Position numbers and translations under genes: made by a program. Source: a virus. Taken from it: DNA of 30,610 bases. Shown here in pieces: positions 6,319 to 12,377 of this stretch (position 1 is its first letter; the number at the start of each line of letters is the position of its first letter). The notes below the pieces were generated by a model, which was not told the DNA's origin, made no database searches, and saw only the letters and a program-made list of their open reading frames with translations. The DNA is taken from the IMG/VR virus record IMGVR_UViG_3300031772_000188, positions 1-30,610 of that record; one strand, written 5' to 3'.

Positions 6319-7158
6319 TTAGATATTAAGATAATTTGGTAATTCAAATTCGTATGCTCCATCGCTTCTGTTAGAATAAAATTCATAAGATTCCAACCAC
6401 GCATCTTGTAATATGCAGCGATTAAAATTTTCCAATAAATTATTTATTTGATTCATACCATAAGCGATTAAATCTTCTGATAATTTATTTACAGATACGC
6501 CGCCATTTCTATCAACTGCAATTAAATAATAATCGCGTTTGCCGCCGGCCAATTCGTACATCGCCGCTTGAATATGATATCCATACAAAATTGCATCGCG
6601 TTGAAATTTTTTTGGCTCTGCGCTTTGGACAATTTTTAAATCAATTCTAATTTTATCGTTTTCGCCATCAATAAAACTTTTGAATTTAAAATTATCATGA
6701 ATAAAATTATATTCTTTTTCAAATTCCAAACATTCATTTAATAACGCAGAAGATGTTTTGTTTGTTTTTAATGAATTTGCAATTAAATCAATTTCATTAA
6801 TTACATCTTTGTCAATTATTAATTTATTGCCTGCATCTTTTTTTAATGAATCCCAATATTCAATTGCATACAATGTATCATCGCTTGGTTTCTTTGCATT
6901 AATTTGAACGCTTGTTGGCTTCTTTGGCGCATTGTCATTAATTAAATAATAACTATCATAAAATGTACCAAAATCTAAAATGTAATTGTGCGCCATTGAG
7001 CCAAACGCCATCGCCGGCGTTTGCTCTTTTTGTTGAAACTTATAATGTAAAAATTCTAATGGCGATTTTTTAAATGATGACAACGCAGAATAACTTAAAT
7101 GCTTTTCATGGCTTAATAAACTATTTATTAAACCAAAAATTTCTTGCTGACTATACAT
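6319..7158 (-). CDS. PD-(D/E)XK exonuclease, RecE/YqaJ/DUF3799-like
   Basis: 279 residues. The N-terminal LSYSALSSFKKSPLEFLHYK and MAFGSMAHNYILD (H57) match the start of RecE-C/DUF3799-type nucleases. A core DKIRIDLKIV (D173, K175) is followed by the helix LYGYHIQAAMYEL (about residues 191-203), the QxxxY motif of the lambda-exonuclease group. Such enzymes chew one strand of double-stranded DNA ends to make tails for a partner annealing protein. The partner, ERF, is the gene immediately upstream with an 8-base overlap, so the two should form a Red-like recombination system. Confidence 0.82.
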   Translation of the reverse strand: MYSQQEIFGLINSLLSHEKHLSYSALSSFKKSPLEFLHYKFQQKEQTPAMAFGSMAHNYILDFGTFYDSYYLINDNAPKKPTSVQINAKKPSDDTLYAIEYWDSLKKDAGNKLIIDKDVINEIDLIANSLKTNKTSSALLNECLEFEKEYNFIHDNFKFKSFIDGENDKIRIDLKIVQSAEPKKFQRDAILYGYHIQAAMYELAGGKRDYYLIAVDRNGGVSVNKLSEDLIAYGMNQINNLLENFNRCILQDAWLESYEFYSNRSDGAYEFELPNYLNI

Positions 7159-7714
7159 TTTTAATATCGCTTTGGATTTGCTTTAAAACTGCGGCAGAAA
7201 CATTAACCTTTTCGTAAACATCATCAATGGTAATTTCGCCGCTCTTTAATTTTAAAACGCATTGATTGTATGCCGGCGTTCCATGAATTAAATCCTTTTT
7301 TTGTTTTATTTCTGCCGGCACATCTTTACCATGTGTATTTGTCGAATCCGCATCTTTTGAATCATCTAACAAAAACAGATTGCCCAATGCGCGTTTTAAA
7401 GCATAGCTGCTTGATGCACCAAACGATTGCGACAAATCCATTCCCTTTCGATTTAATTCGATTCCTGCGTTTCCTTTTGCGCTTATTGGCGCAGGCCAAT
7501 CCTTGTGAATAATAGTACATGTTGATTCAATAAATAAAACTCCGGATAATTCTTTTACTTCATCATTGTTGGTTAATAAACAACCATGCTTTGCGCAAAT
7601 TGGTTTTAATGCTTCTAAAATATCTTCGGCAACTCTATGATTGTAATTGCCAAATTTATTAAAATGGTTTTTTGGTGCTTTTAATTCGTTTTGAATTTCA
7701 ATTAATTGTTTCAT
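7151..7714 (-). CDS. erf: ERF-family single-strand annealing protein
   Basis: 187 residues. ERF proteins anneal complementary single strands during phage recombination. Signature parts are visible: FNKFGNYNHRVAEDILEALK (about residues 19-38), CTIIHKDW (about residues 66-73) and MDLSQSFGASSSYALKRALG (about residues 92-111), the most conserved ERF segment. The C-terminal third is a variable tail, as usual. It forms a pair with the overlapping exonuclease gene. Confidence in the family is high. Confidence 0.88.
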   Translation of the reverse strand: MKQLIEIQNELKAPKNHFNKFGNYNHRVAEDILEALKPICAKHGCLLTNNDEVKELSGVLFIESTCTIIHKDWPAPISAKGNAGIELNRKGMDLSQSFGASSSYALKRALGNLFLLDDSKDADSTNTHGKDVPAEIKQKKDLIHGTPAYNQCVLKLKSGEITIDDVYEKVNVSAAVLKQIQSDIKNV

Positions 7715-7732
7715 AATGTTTAATTGTTTTTT

Positions 7733-7948
7733 TTAATAGTTAAATAATAAATAATTGTCCCTTTTTTCTAATTTGCTAATTTTCTTTTCAATCATTTGCA
7801 ATTGACATCTTATGTTCATGCCCCATTGATGTAATGAAATGTTTCTTTCTTGTGGCGAAAAACCTACAGAAGATTGAACATTAATTTTTTTAACCACCGG
7901 CAAACCTTGTTCATCAAAATGGTTGTTGTATTTAATTTCTATTTGCAT
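7733..7948 (-). CDS. Small hypothetical protein
   Basis: 71 residues; not recognised. A strand-rich N-terminal half (IEIKYNNHFDEQGLPVVKKI) is followed by a helix with a heptad-like charged pattern (LQMIEKKISKLEKRD, about residues 50-64). No membrane segment. It overlaps the upstream gene by 10 bases and lies 18 bases before the ERF gene, so it is part of the recombination transcript. Confidence 0.55.
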   Translation of the reverse strand: MQIEIKYNNHFDEQGLPVVKKINVQSSVGFSPQERNISLHQWGMNIRCQLQMIEKKISKLEKRDNYLLFNY

Positions 7949-8328
7949 CGCGTTATTAAATAAGTTTTTAAATTGTCATTTAATTTTGTTTCAATGGTAA
8001 ACAACTTGTTGTATGTTTTTTTGTAATATGATATCAATGGCCTAACTTTGTAAATTTCATTTTCTTCAATTTCTAAAGTTTCATTAATAGTTAATTTTGC
8101 AACTTTATGCGACTGCGTTTTTTTGTATTTACTTACCGCAGGATATTGCAATTCGTTTATTGCTCTAATTGCTGCCATCGCATGCATTAGTGTTGGATAA
8201 ACTTCTGTTTCATTTGTTAAGTGATTAACAAAAGTAAACATGTTTGAATCAACTTGGATTATACTATATTCCAATCCATTGATTTTTGTTTGGCAATTGC
8301 CGCTTAAATTAAATTTTACTCTTTTCAT
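7939..8328 (-). CDS. Hypothetical protein
   Basis: 129 residues. Its N-terminal half reads as beta strands (KFNLSGNCQTKINGLEYSII, MFTFVNHLTNETEVYPTLMH) followed by a helix MHAMAAIRAINEL. The C-terminal part is lysine-rich with IKPLISYYKKTYNKLF-like spacing. No catalytic motif or known family. It starts at the last base of the upstream gene's stop region and overlaps the next gene by 10 bases, supporting a real operon member. Confidence 0.58.
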   Translation of the reverse strand: MKRVKFNLSGNCQTKINGLEYSIIQVDSNMFTFVNHLTNETEVYPTLMHAMAAIRAINELQYPAVSKYKKTQSHKVAKLTINETLEIEENEIYKVRPLISYYKKTYNKLFTIETKLNDNLKTYLITRCK

Positions 8329-8681
8329 TATTTTAAAATTAAAGTTAATAAATCTGTTACAATTAAAAAAGAATTTTCCGCAAAATATTCATTAACCGGA
8401 ATGCAATAAATTTCATTGCCTTCATCATCTGTTTCAATGATGCATAAATATTCTTCGCTCCAATATTTATTAATCCTTGTTGAATAATTTTTTGCAATAT
8501 AATTTACAACATCCGCGTAATAAAATAAAACATCAAATTCCAATCCGGCAATATCAATATTGGCAATGTATTTTAAACCATTGTCATTTGATTTAACATC
8601 ATAAACCTCTATTTCAGTTAATCTGTCATCTGATATGAATTGTTGCGCCTTGCGCTTTAATTCTATGATTGAAACTTCCAT
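8328..8681 (-). CDS. Hypothetical acidic protein
   Basis: 117 residues; not recognised. Mixed strand/helix pattern (SIIELKRKAQQFISDDRLTE, then YIANIDIAGLEFDVLFYYAD), acidic in the centre, no cysteine clusters beyond EEYLCIIE. It lies in a run of short early genes with almost no intergenic space (2 bases to the upstream gene, overlap with the downstream one). Confidence 0.58.
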   Translation of the reverse strand: MEVSIIELKRKAQQFISDDRLTEIEVYDVKSNDNGLKYIANIDIAGLEFDVLFYYADVVNYIAKNYSTRINKYWSEEYLCIIETDDEGNEIYCIPVNEYFAENSFLIVTDLLTLILK

Positions 8682-8683
8682 GA

Positions 8684-8803
8684 TTAAAAGTTTCGCAATG
8701 TAAATAAAATAAACATAAATATAAAAGATAAGATTGTAAAAATTGCCAAATCAACAATAGTTGATTTGTCAATATAATCGTTTTTGTCTTTGAACTTGTT
8801 CAT
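8684..8803 (-). CDS. 39-residue membrane peptide
   Basis: From the ATG at 8803: MNKFKDKNDYIDKSTIVDLA, then a hydrophobic helix (about residues 18-36, IFTILSFIFMFILFTL). A longer reading from 8890 would overlap the upstream gene and is not needed. The leader (TTTAACCTTTAGACAAAA...ATG) resembles those of the genes at 9640 and 10909, which favours this start. Inner-membrane location predicted, function unknown. Confidence 0.5.
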   Translation of the reverse strand: MNKFKDKNDYIDKSTIVDLAIFTILSFIFMFILFTLRNF

Positions 8804-8813
8804 GTTTTTTTGT

Positions 8814-9038
8814 CTAAAGGTTAAATGATAATGTAATTTCAACGCCATCTTTTTTGGCTTCCAAATAGTTGTATTCATATCTAAATACAAATCCTGCGGC
8901 TTCGCATTCAGTAATTGTAATTTTTTTTGCTTCGCCTTGTAATGTAATTAAATTTTCATAAATCCTAATTGCATAAAATTTATCCAAGTTTAAATTTAAG
9001 GATAAAAGTTTTTCGATTTTTTTTGTTTGTTCTGACAT
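8814..9038 (-). CDS. Small hypothetical protein
   Basis: 74 residues; not recognised. A helical N-terminus (TKKIEKLLSLNLNLDKFYAI) leads into beta-type strands (TLQGEAKKITITECEAAGFV, FRYEYNYLEAKKDGVEITLS). It follows one of the two copies of the 29-bp GCAGTTATGGATGCTGC element, which lies about 16 bases upstream of its start. The leader is A-rich (acaaaaacaaaaaaaATG). Confidence 0.55.
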   Translation of the reverse strand: MSEQTKKIEKLLSLNLNLDKFYAIRIYENLITLQGEAKKITITECEAAGFVFRYEYNYLEAKKDGVEITLSFNL

Positions 9039-9053
9039 TTTTTTTGTTTTTGT

Positions 9054-9082
9054 TTTTTTTGCAGTTATGGATGCTGCGCCCC
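9054..9082 (-). repeat. 29-bp intergenic element, copy 1
   Basis: Identical to 11178-11206 over 29 bases. On the minus strand it reads GGGGCGCAGCATCCATAACT followed by GC and a run of A. In both copies it lies between the stop of one small gene (with TAATTTTAAA directly before it) and the A-rich leader of the next. GCAG and CTGC could pair around a 9-base loop. The neighbouring genes are unrelated, so the element itself is what is shared. Confidence 0.75.
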
Positions 9083-9091
9083 TTTTTAAAA

Positions 9092-9640
9092 TTAACTATT
9101 TTGTTGGAATAACCAAAGTGATGTATCTGCCCCTATATTATAATCAACCTTATCTTGCATGGTTTCAGATAAAGAAATTAATTCAACAGAACGATTGGCA
9201 AATTTTGAATTTAATGTGCCGGTATAAATAACTTTAAATTCATAGATTTTTGTAACAACCTTAAAACCTTTTTTTGCAAAGGTTGATTGATTTTTTGTTG
9301 CGCCAACAAATGACACATTGTTTTCAGAATGTTGAATAATAAAACACAATCCAAATTTGCCATTAACTAATCTTTTTGATAACACATTGCCATCCATGTC
9401 CTGCAATTCATAAGCATACGCAATTTCCTTGCAAAATCCGCCATTTTCTTCCTGCTCTAAAACATTATGAAGCATGCCTCGCATTCTTGACATTTCAAAA
9501 TCCTGCGCTTGGTCGCATCTGCCGCCCCATGAATAATCATCAACGCAGTTGTAATAATTCATCATGCGATAATCTGTGTTCTTGTTATGCTCAATTTTTA
9601 AAGCATTAATTTCGTTTTGAATTTTTTCTGATAGTTTCAT
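9092..9640 (-). CDS. Hypothetical early protein
   Basis: 182 residues from the ATG at 9640. A longer reading from 9700 would run through the terminator stem and is rejected; the chosen ATG has the same leader (CAAAACGAAAATG) as the gene at 10909. The N-terminus is helical (KLSEKIQNEINALKIEHNKN), followed by YYNCVDDYSWGGRCDQAQDF and a strand-rich second half. No known family. The terminator directly in front and the 29-bp element directly behind make it an independently flanked gene cassette. Confidence 0.6.
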   Translation of the reverse strand: MKLSEKIQNEINALKIEHNKNTDYRMMNYYNCVDDYSWGGRCDQAQDFEMSRMRGMLHNVLEQEENGGFCKEIAYAYELQDMDGNVLSKRLVNGKFGLCFIIQHSENNVSFVGATKNQSTFAKKGFKVVTKIYEFKVIYTGTLNSKFANRSVELISLSETMQDKVDYNIGADTSLWLFQQNS

Positions 9641-9677
9641 TTTCGTTTTGTCTAAAGTTTTAAATTTTTTTTGGTTT

Positions 9678-9707
9678 AAAAAAATGCGCCGGCATTGCAC
9701 CGGCGCA
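9678..9707 (-). terminator. Intrinsic terminator
   Basis: On the minus strand TGCGCCGG (9700-9707), a 7-base loop and CCGGCGCA (9685-9692) form a perfect 8-bp GC-rich stem followed by seven T (9678-9684). It stands 8 bases after the stop of the 159-residue gene. Stem arm, T-tract and the following leader are nearly identical to the copy at 10947-10976. Confidence 0.85.
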
Positions 9708-9714
9708 GAATAAA

Positions 9715-10194
9715 TTAAAAGTTATAATCGTAATGCTTGTATGGTGCATCGGCCATTAAAAATCTTCCTTTGCCCCAACCATTTTTTCCCTTTCTTAATC
9801 TGATTGTCGGTCTGCTTGGAACTGAAATGTATTCATAATCTTGGTTGTGATTATCTGCGCAATGCGCTGAAAAACCGCCAACATGAAATATCTTTGGAAA
9901 TACGATTTGATTTGTATCCAATTCGCGAACTTCAACGCAATTTTCTGAAATTACTTTTACAACTTCGTAAGGCTTTACATCCGAATACATGTATTCATTA
10001 ATAAAAGAACGAATTTTTGTTGTAAAAAAATGGCCTTTACAAAAATCTTTTAATCTGTATTCAACATTAATCATGTGATTAACAACTTCTTTCACTTCGG
10101 CTTTATCTTGCGTTGCGATAAAGTCAAACCAAACTTGTCGGTCAATTTGTTTTCTGTCCATTGCTCTGTACATTTTTCTAATTTGATTGTTCAT
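9715..10194 (-). CDS. Hypothetical early protein
   Basis: 159 residues. Helical first half (MNNQIRKMYRAMDRKQIDRQ, EVKEVVNHMINVEYRLKDFC), then strands with VKVISENCVEVRELDTNQI and a Gly/Arg/Lys-rich end (TIRLRKGKNGWGKGRF). The basic, glycine-rich tail could bind nucleic acid, but no family is recognised. It has its own promoter (10216-10264) and terminator (9678-9707), so it is a single-gene transcription unit, apart from read-through. Confidence 0.6.
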   Translation of the reverse strand: MNNQIRKMYRAMDRKQIDRQVWFDFIATQDKAEVKEVVNHMINVEYRLKDFCKGHFFTTKIRSFINEYMYSDVKPYEVVKVISENCVEVRELDTNQIVFPKIFHVGGFSAHCADNHNQDYEYISVPSRPTIRLRKGKNGWGKGRFLMADAPYKHYDYNF

Positions 10195-10215
10195 TTCGTT
10201 TTGTTTTTAGTTTTT

Positions 10216-10264
10216 TATGCCCTATTGCATAAACAAATATAGTCAAACACATTAAAAAACAAAA
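10216..10264 (-). promoter_or_regulatory. Promoter with TATGC-N6-GCATA operator, copy 1
   Basis: Minus strand: TTTTG at 10260-10264, an 18-bp spacer, TATATTTG at 10234-10241, then the inverted repeat TATGC-N6-GCATA at 10216-10231, starting 2 bp past the -7 box. This is a full match to the Bacteroidota TTTG/TANNTTTG promoter. The dyad covers the expected start site and is likely an operator. The same arrangement with 18-bp spacing is found at 11424-11471. Confidence 0.72.
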
Positions 10265-10356
10265 CTATTTTTTACTTTATTTAACTTTTATTGCAAAAAC
10301 CGGCTTTAAATGGTCAAAAAGGCCGAAAATAATTTCAAAAAAAATGCATATAAATG

Positions 10357-10378
10357 AAAAAACCGGCATAAACCGGTC
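10357..10378 (-). terminator. Intrinsic terminator
   Basis: Minus strand ACCGG-TTTATG-CCGGT (10362-10377) followed by a run of T (10357-10362). It is 25 bases past the stop of the 168-residue gene at 10403. The stem is short (5 bp) but GC-rich. It precedes the promoter at 10216-10264, giving a stem-loop plus promoter unit. Confidence 0.7.
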
Positions 10379-10402
10379 TTTTCTATTAAATTTTAGGATA
10401 TG

Positions 10403-10909
10403 TTATTGGCATTTCTTTTTACAATTGCCATGTCTGTTTGATTCTGCTGAATTTATATCCCTGCCACACTTATTGCAACTTGAAACAAATTCATCGCCAT
10501 GTTCATTGCGTTCAACATCTTCGGTTTCAACTTCTGTTTCGCTTTCAACAAAATTATTAAAATAATTTTTCAACTCTAAAATGGCCGCATATTTCCATGT
10601 TGAAACCTCGCGATGCAATGTTGCGCTGCTATTTGACTTTATGTTGTTTTTATAATTTAAAAAACGCTCTAAATCTTCAATAATAATTTGAATTCTTTTT
10701 TGTTCTGACCAATCAATTGTGTCATCATTTAAAAAAGATAGTTTAAAAATCAATTCTTGTTGTTCAAATTTTAGTTTAAAAATATCTTCGCCAATAAATG
10801 GGAATTCAGCTATAAAATTATTGTCCAATTTTTGTTTTAGATGTTGAATTTTTCCATCTAAATTATTGATTAAATTGCTTATTTCTTTTTTGATACTTGA
10901 ATTTTTCAT
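10403..10909 (-). CDS. Hypothetical protein with C-terminal zinc-ribbon-like cysteines
   Basis: 168 residues. The first 90 or so are helical and charged (KKEISNLINNLDGKIQHLKQ; LIIEDLERFL-type spacing), suggesting coiled coil. An acidic linker (ESETEVETEDVERNEHGDE) leads to a C-terminal cluster C145xxC148 ... H160 ... C163xxxC167, which could bind one zinc ion. Function unknown. It is bounded by a terminator on each side (10947-10976 and 10357-10378), so it looks like another separate cassette. Confidence 0.6.
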   Translation of the reverse strand: MKNSSIKKEISNLINNLDGKIQHLKQKLDNNFIAEFPFIGEDIFKLKFEQQELIFKLSFLNDDTIDWSEQKRIQIIIEDLERFLNYKNNIKSNSSATLHREVSTWKYAAILELKNYFNNFVESETEVETEDVERNEHGDEFVSSCNKCGRDINSAESNRHGNCKKKCQ

Positions 10910-10946
10910 TTTCGTTTTGAATAAAGTTTTAAATTTGTTTTAGTTT

Positions 10947-10976
10947 AAAAAAATGCGCCGGCCGAAACCGGCGCAT
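10947..10976 (-). terminator. Intrinsic terminator
   Basis: Minus strand ATGCGCCGG (10968-10976), 6-base loop, CCGGCGCAT (10953-10961), then T-tract (10947-10953). A 9-bp perfect stem. It sits 6 bases after the 59-residue gene. The 55 bases from here to the next ATG (10907-10961) differ from 9638-9692 at only four positions. Confidence 0.87.
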
Positions 10977-10982
10977 GATGAA

Positions 10983-11162
10983 TTATTTATTTAACCAATC
11001 TTTGATTTGAATTTGATAGATTAAATTTAATTGATTCCATTTCAATGCGGAAATTTTTTCCGCTTCTTGAATTGGTAATTTTAATTCGATTTGTAAAAAA
11101 AATGACCGATTGACCGAATCATTTGAATCCCAAATTTTTTGATAATTAACTTGTGTTGCCAT
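10983..11162 (-). CDS. 59-residue hypothetical protein
   Basis: Translated by hand: MATQVNYQKIWDSNDSVNRS, then two probable helices (LPIQEAEKISALKWNQLNLI) and end IKDWLNK. The start has an A-rich leader (aaacaaaacagaaATG) and the gene lies neatly between the 29-bp element upstream and a strong terminator 6 bases after its stop, which is good evidence for a real gene despite its size. No family recognised. Confidence 0.6.
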   Translation of the reverse strand: MATQVNYQKIWDSNDSVNRSFFLQIELKLPIQEAEKISALKWNQLNLIYQIQIKDWLNK

Positions 11163-11177
11163 TTCTGTTTTGTTTTG

Positions 11178-11206
11178 TTTTTTTGCAGTTATGGATGCTG
11201 CGCCCC
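11178..11206 (-). repeat. 29-bp intergenic element, copy 2
   Basis: Exact copy of 9054-9082, again placed between a stop codon followed by TAATTTTAAA-like sequence and the A-rich leader of a small gene. No T-tract follows the possible GCAG/CTGC stem on the minus strand, so it is not an ordinary terminator. A leader RNA element, a protein-binding site or a recombination linker would all fit. Confidence 0.75.
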
Positions 11207-11214
11207 ATTTAAAA

Positions 11215-11403
11215 TTATTTTACTAATGTGTAAATAAAAGATGCTTTTTCTATTTCAGAAATTTTTTGACCTACAATCCAATCATATGGTCTGCAATTAG
11301 GGTCTTTTAAATATTCAGAAATTAAATCTTTAATTAACTTGGTTTCTGAAATAGTTAATAAATTATTTCTATTCCATTTTTTGTTTAAAATAAAAGGTTT
11401 CAT
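11215..11403 (-). CDS. Small hypothetical protein
   Basis: 62 residues from the ATG at 11403 (MKPFILNKKWNRNNLLTISE). A TTG-initiated reading from 11430 would begin inside the operator dyad and is less likely. The chosen ATG has a typical leader (aaaacaaaacaaaATG). The sequence is basic at first, then helical (ETKLIKDLISEYLKD), with DPNCRPYDWIVGQKISEIEK near the end. Not recognised. First gene behind the promoter at 11424-11471. Confidence 0.6.
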   Translation of the reverse strand: MKPFILNKKWNRNNLLTISETKLIKDLISEYLKDPNCRPYDWIVGQKISEIEKASFIYTLVK

Positions 11404-11423
11404 TTTGTTTTGTTTTGGTTGTG

Positions 11424-11471
11424 TATGCAATATCGCATAAAGTAAAGATACACAATAAAATTAAAAAACAA
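11424..11471 (-). promoter_or_regulatory. Promoter with TATGC-N6-GCATA operator, copy 2
   Basis: Minus strand: TTG at 11469-11471 (within TATTG), 18-bp spacer, TATCTTTA at 11443-11450, then the dyad TATGC-N6-GCATA at 11424-11439. It is a diverged copy of the promoter at 10216-10264: the GTTTTTTAAT block after the -33 box and the dyad are shared. The -7 box ends in A rather than G, so it may be weaker. Confidence 0.62.
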
Positions 11472-11550
11472 TATTTTTTTTTACTTTTTTTTAATTTGTG
11501 GCTTAATGATATCAAAAACGCAGAAAATAATTTAAAATAAAATTACCATA

Positions 11551-11580
11551 AAAAACAAATGGCCGGTAAAATACCGGCCA
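11551..11580 (-). terminator. Intrinsic terminator
   Basis: Perfect 9-bp stem TGGCCGGTA/TACCGGCCA with a 3-base loop (11560-11580); on the minus strand ATTTGTTTTTT follows. About 50 bases past the stop of the spanin-like gene, so it likely ends the portal-lysis transcript. The sequence next to it resembles that beside the stem at 10357-10378. Confidence 0.72.
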
Positions 11581-11631
11581 AATGAACCTATTTAAAACTA
11601 AAACACTATGAATTATCAAAGGTAATAATTA

Positions 11632-12072
11632 TCAGAACTTAATCCAAAAAATGTATAATATCAAAATAAAAAAAACAACTAAAAAAATAATATAAAACCA
11701 TTTCATTTTAAATGATTCTTTTTCTATTCGCTGCGTTTTGATTTCTTTTTTAATTACAACATTTTCTTGCGCTTTAATTTCTTGTTTTTCTTCGGCTTTT
11801 ATTTCGCGATTATATTTGTGCAATTTCTTTTTAATCTTTTTAATTGGCACACTTGTTTTTATTCCTGCCGTATCTGTGGTAATTTCATAATCGGTTATTT
11901 CTTCCTCAATAATTAATCCACTATCTGTTTGTAAAGTTAAAATTTCAATTTGCTTTTTAACTTCTACATAACTACTGCTATCTGTTTGAATTTTATTTAT
12001 TGTTTTTATTTCTTTGGCTTTGCATCCAACTAAAAAAATTAGAATTGCTGCTAATGCTATTTTTGATTTCAT
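11632..12072 (-). CDS. Candidate unimolecular spanin (u-spanin)
   Basis: 146 residues. The N-terminus KSKIALAAILIFLVGC is a lipoprotein signal with lipobox LVGC (C17) and lysine at +2. The C-terminus has a membrane helix (about residues 125-143, WFYIIFLVVFFILILYIF) ending in KF. Between them lies a charged, periplasm-sized segment with strand and helix character (VEVKKQIEILTLQTDSG; KYNREIKAEEKQEIKAQENV). An outer-membrane lipid anchor at one end and an inner-membrane helix at the other is the defining layout of phage T1-type u-spanins, which fuse the two membranes at lysis. The gene is the last of the lysis region, before a terminator. No experimental homologue was checked. Confidence 0.72.
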   Translation of the reverse strand: MKSKIALAAILIFLVGCKAKEIKTINKIQTDSSSYVEVKKQIEILTLQTDSGLIIEEEITDYEITTDTAGIKTSVPIKKIKKKLHKYNREIKAEEKQEIKAQENVVIKKEIKTQRIEKESFKMKWFYIIFLVVFFILILYIFWIKF

Positions 12073-12157
12073 CGTATTTTTTTTTCCTTTTATTTAAAAT
12101 TTCTTGTAATTGTTCTATTTCTTTTTCTAATGCTATTAATTCTGTTTCTTTATTCAT
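11993..12157 (-). CDS. 54-residue coiled-coil peptide overlapping the spanin gene
   Basis: Read by hand: MNKETELIALEKEIEQLQEI, then LNKRKKKYDEIK and a polar tail ending QRNKNNK. The first 30 residues have clear a/d heptads. The ATG overlaps the stop of the upstream acidic gene by 8 bases, and the gene runs about 80 bases into the spanin gene in another frame. The ATG of the spanin gene lies in its codons for DEI. It could be a real small lysis protein or a translational coupler for the spanin. Confidence 0.45.
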   Translation of the reverse strand: MNKETELIALEKEIEQLQEILNKRKKKYDEIKNSISSNSNFFSWMQSQRNKNNK

Positions 12158-12377
12158 CTTCATCCTCAAAATTCAACCATTTTAATCGTTGGTCAATTAA
12201 CTTTATTAATTCTGTTTGCCATTCAACCTTTTTATTTGGAAAATATAATAATTGATTTTCTTCAACTTCCCATAAAAATTCTTTTAAAAAATATAATTCT
12301 TTGTAAATATCTTCATCTGACATTTCATCAATATCATCAATATTTAAATCATCCGGATTTTCTGAATTATTTTTCAT
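12150..12377 (-). CDS. Small acidic hypothetical protein
   Basis: 75 residues from the ATG at 12377 (MKNNSENPDDLNIDDIDEMS); an ATG at 12419 would give 89 residues but a 53-base overlap with the phosphoesterase gene. Strongly acidic, with SDEDIYKELYFLKEFLWEVE and RLKWLNFEDEDE. Probably helical. No family recognised; lies between the phosphoesterase and spanin genes. Confidence 0.55.
   Translation of the reverse strand: MKNNSENPDDLNIDDIDEMSDEDIYKELYFLKEFLWEVEENQLLYFPNKKVEWQTELIKLIDQRLKWLNFEDEDE

Noticed and set aside
9641-9700. Extension of the 182-residue early protein to a start at 9700
   Set aside because: Would place the N-terminus inside the terminator hairpin; the ATG at 9640 has the shared leader.
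11619-11626. TACCTTTG after the spanin gene
   Set aside because: A transcript from it would meet the terminator at 11551-11580 before any gene.
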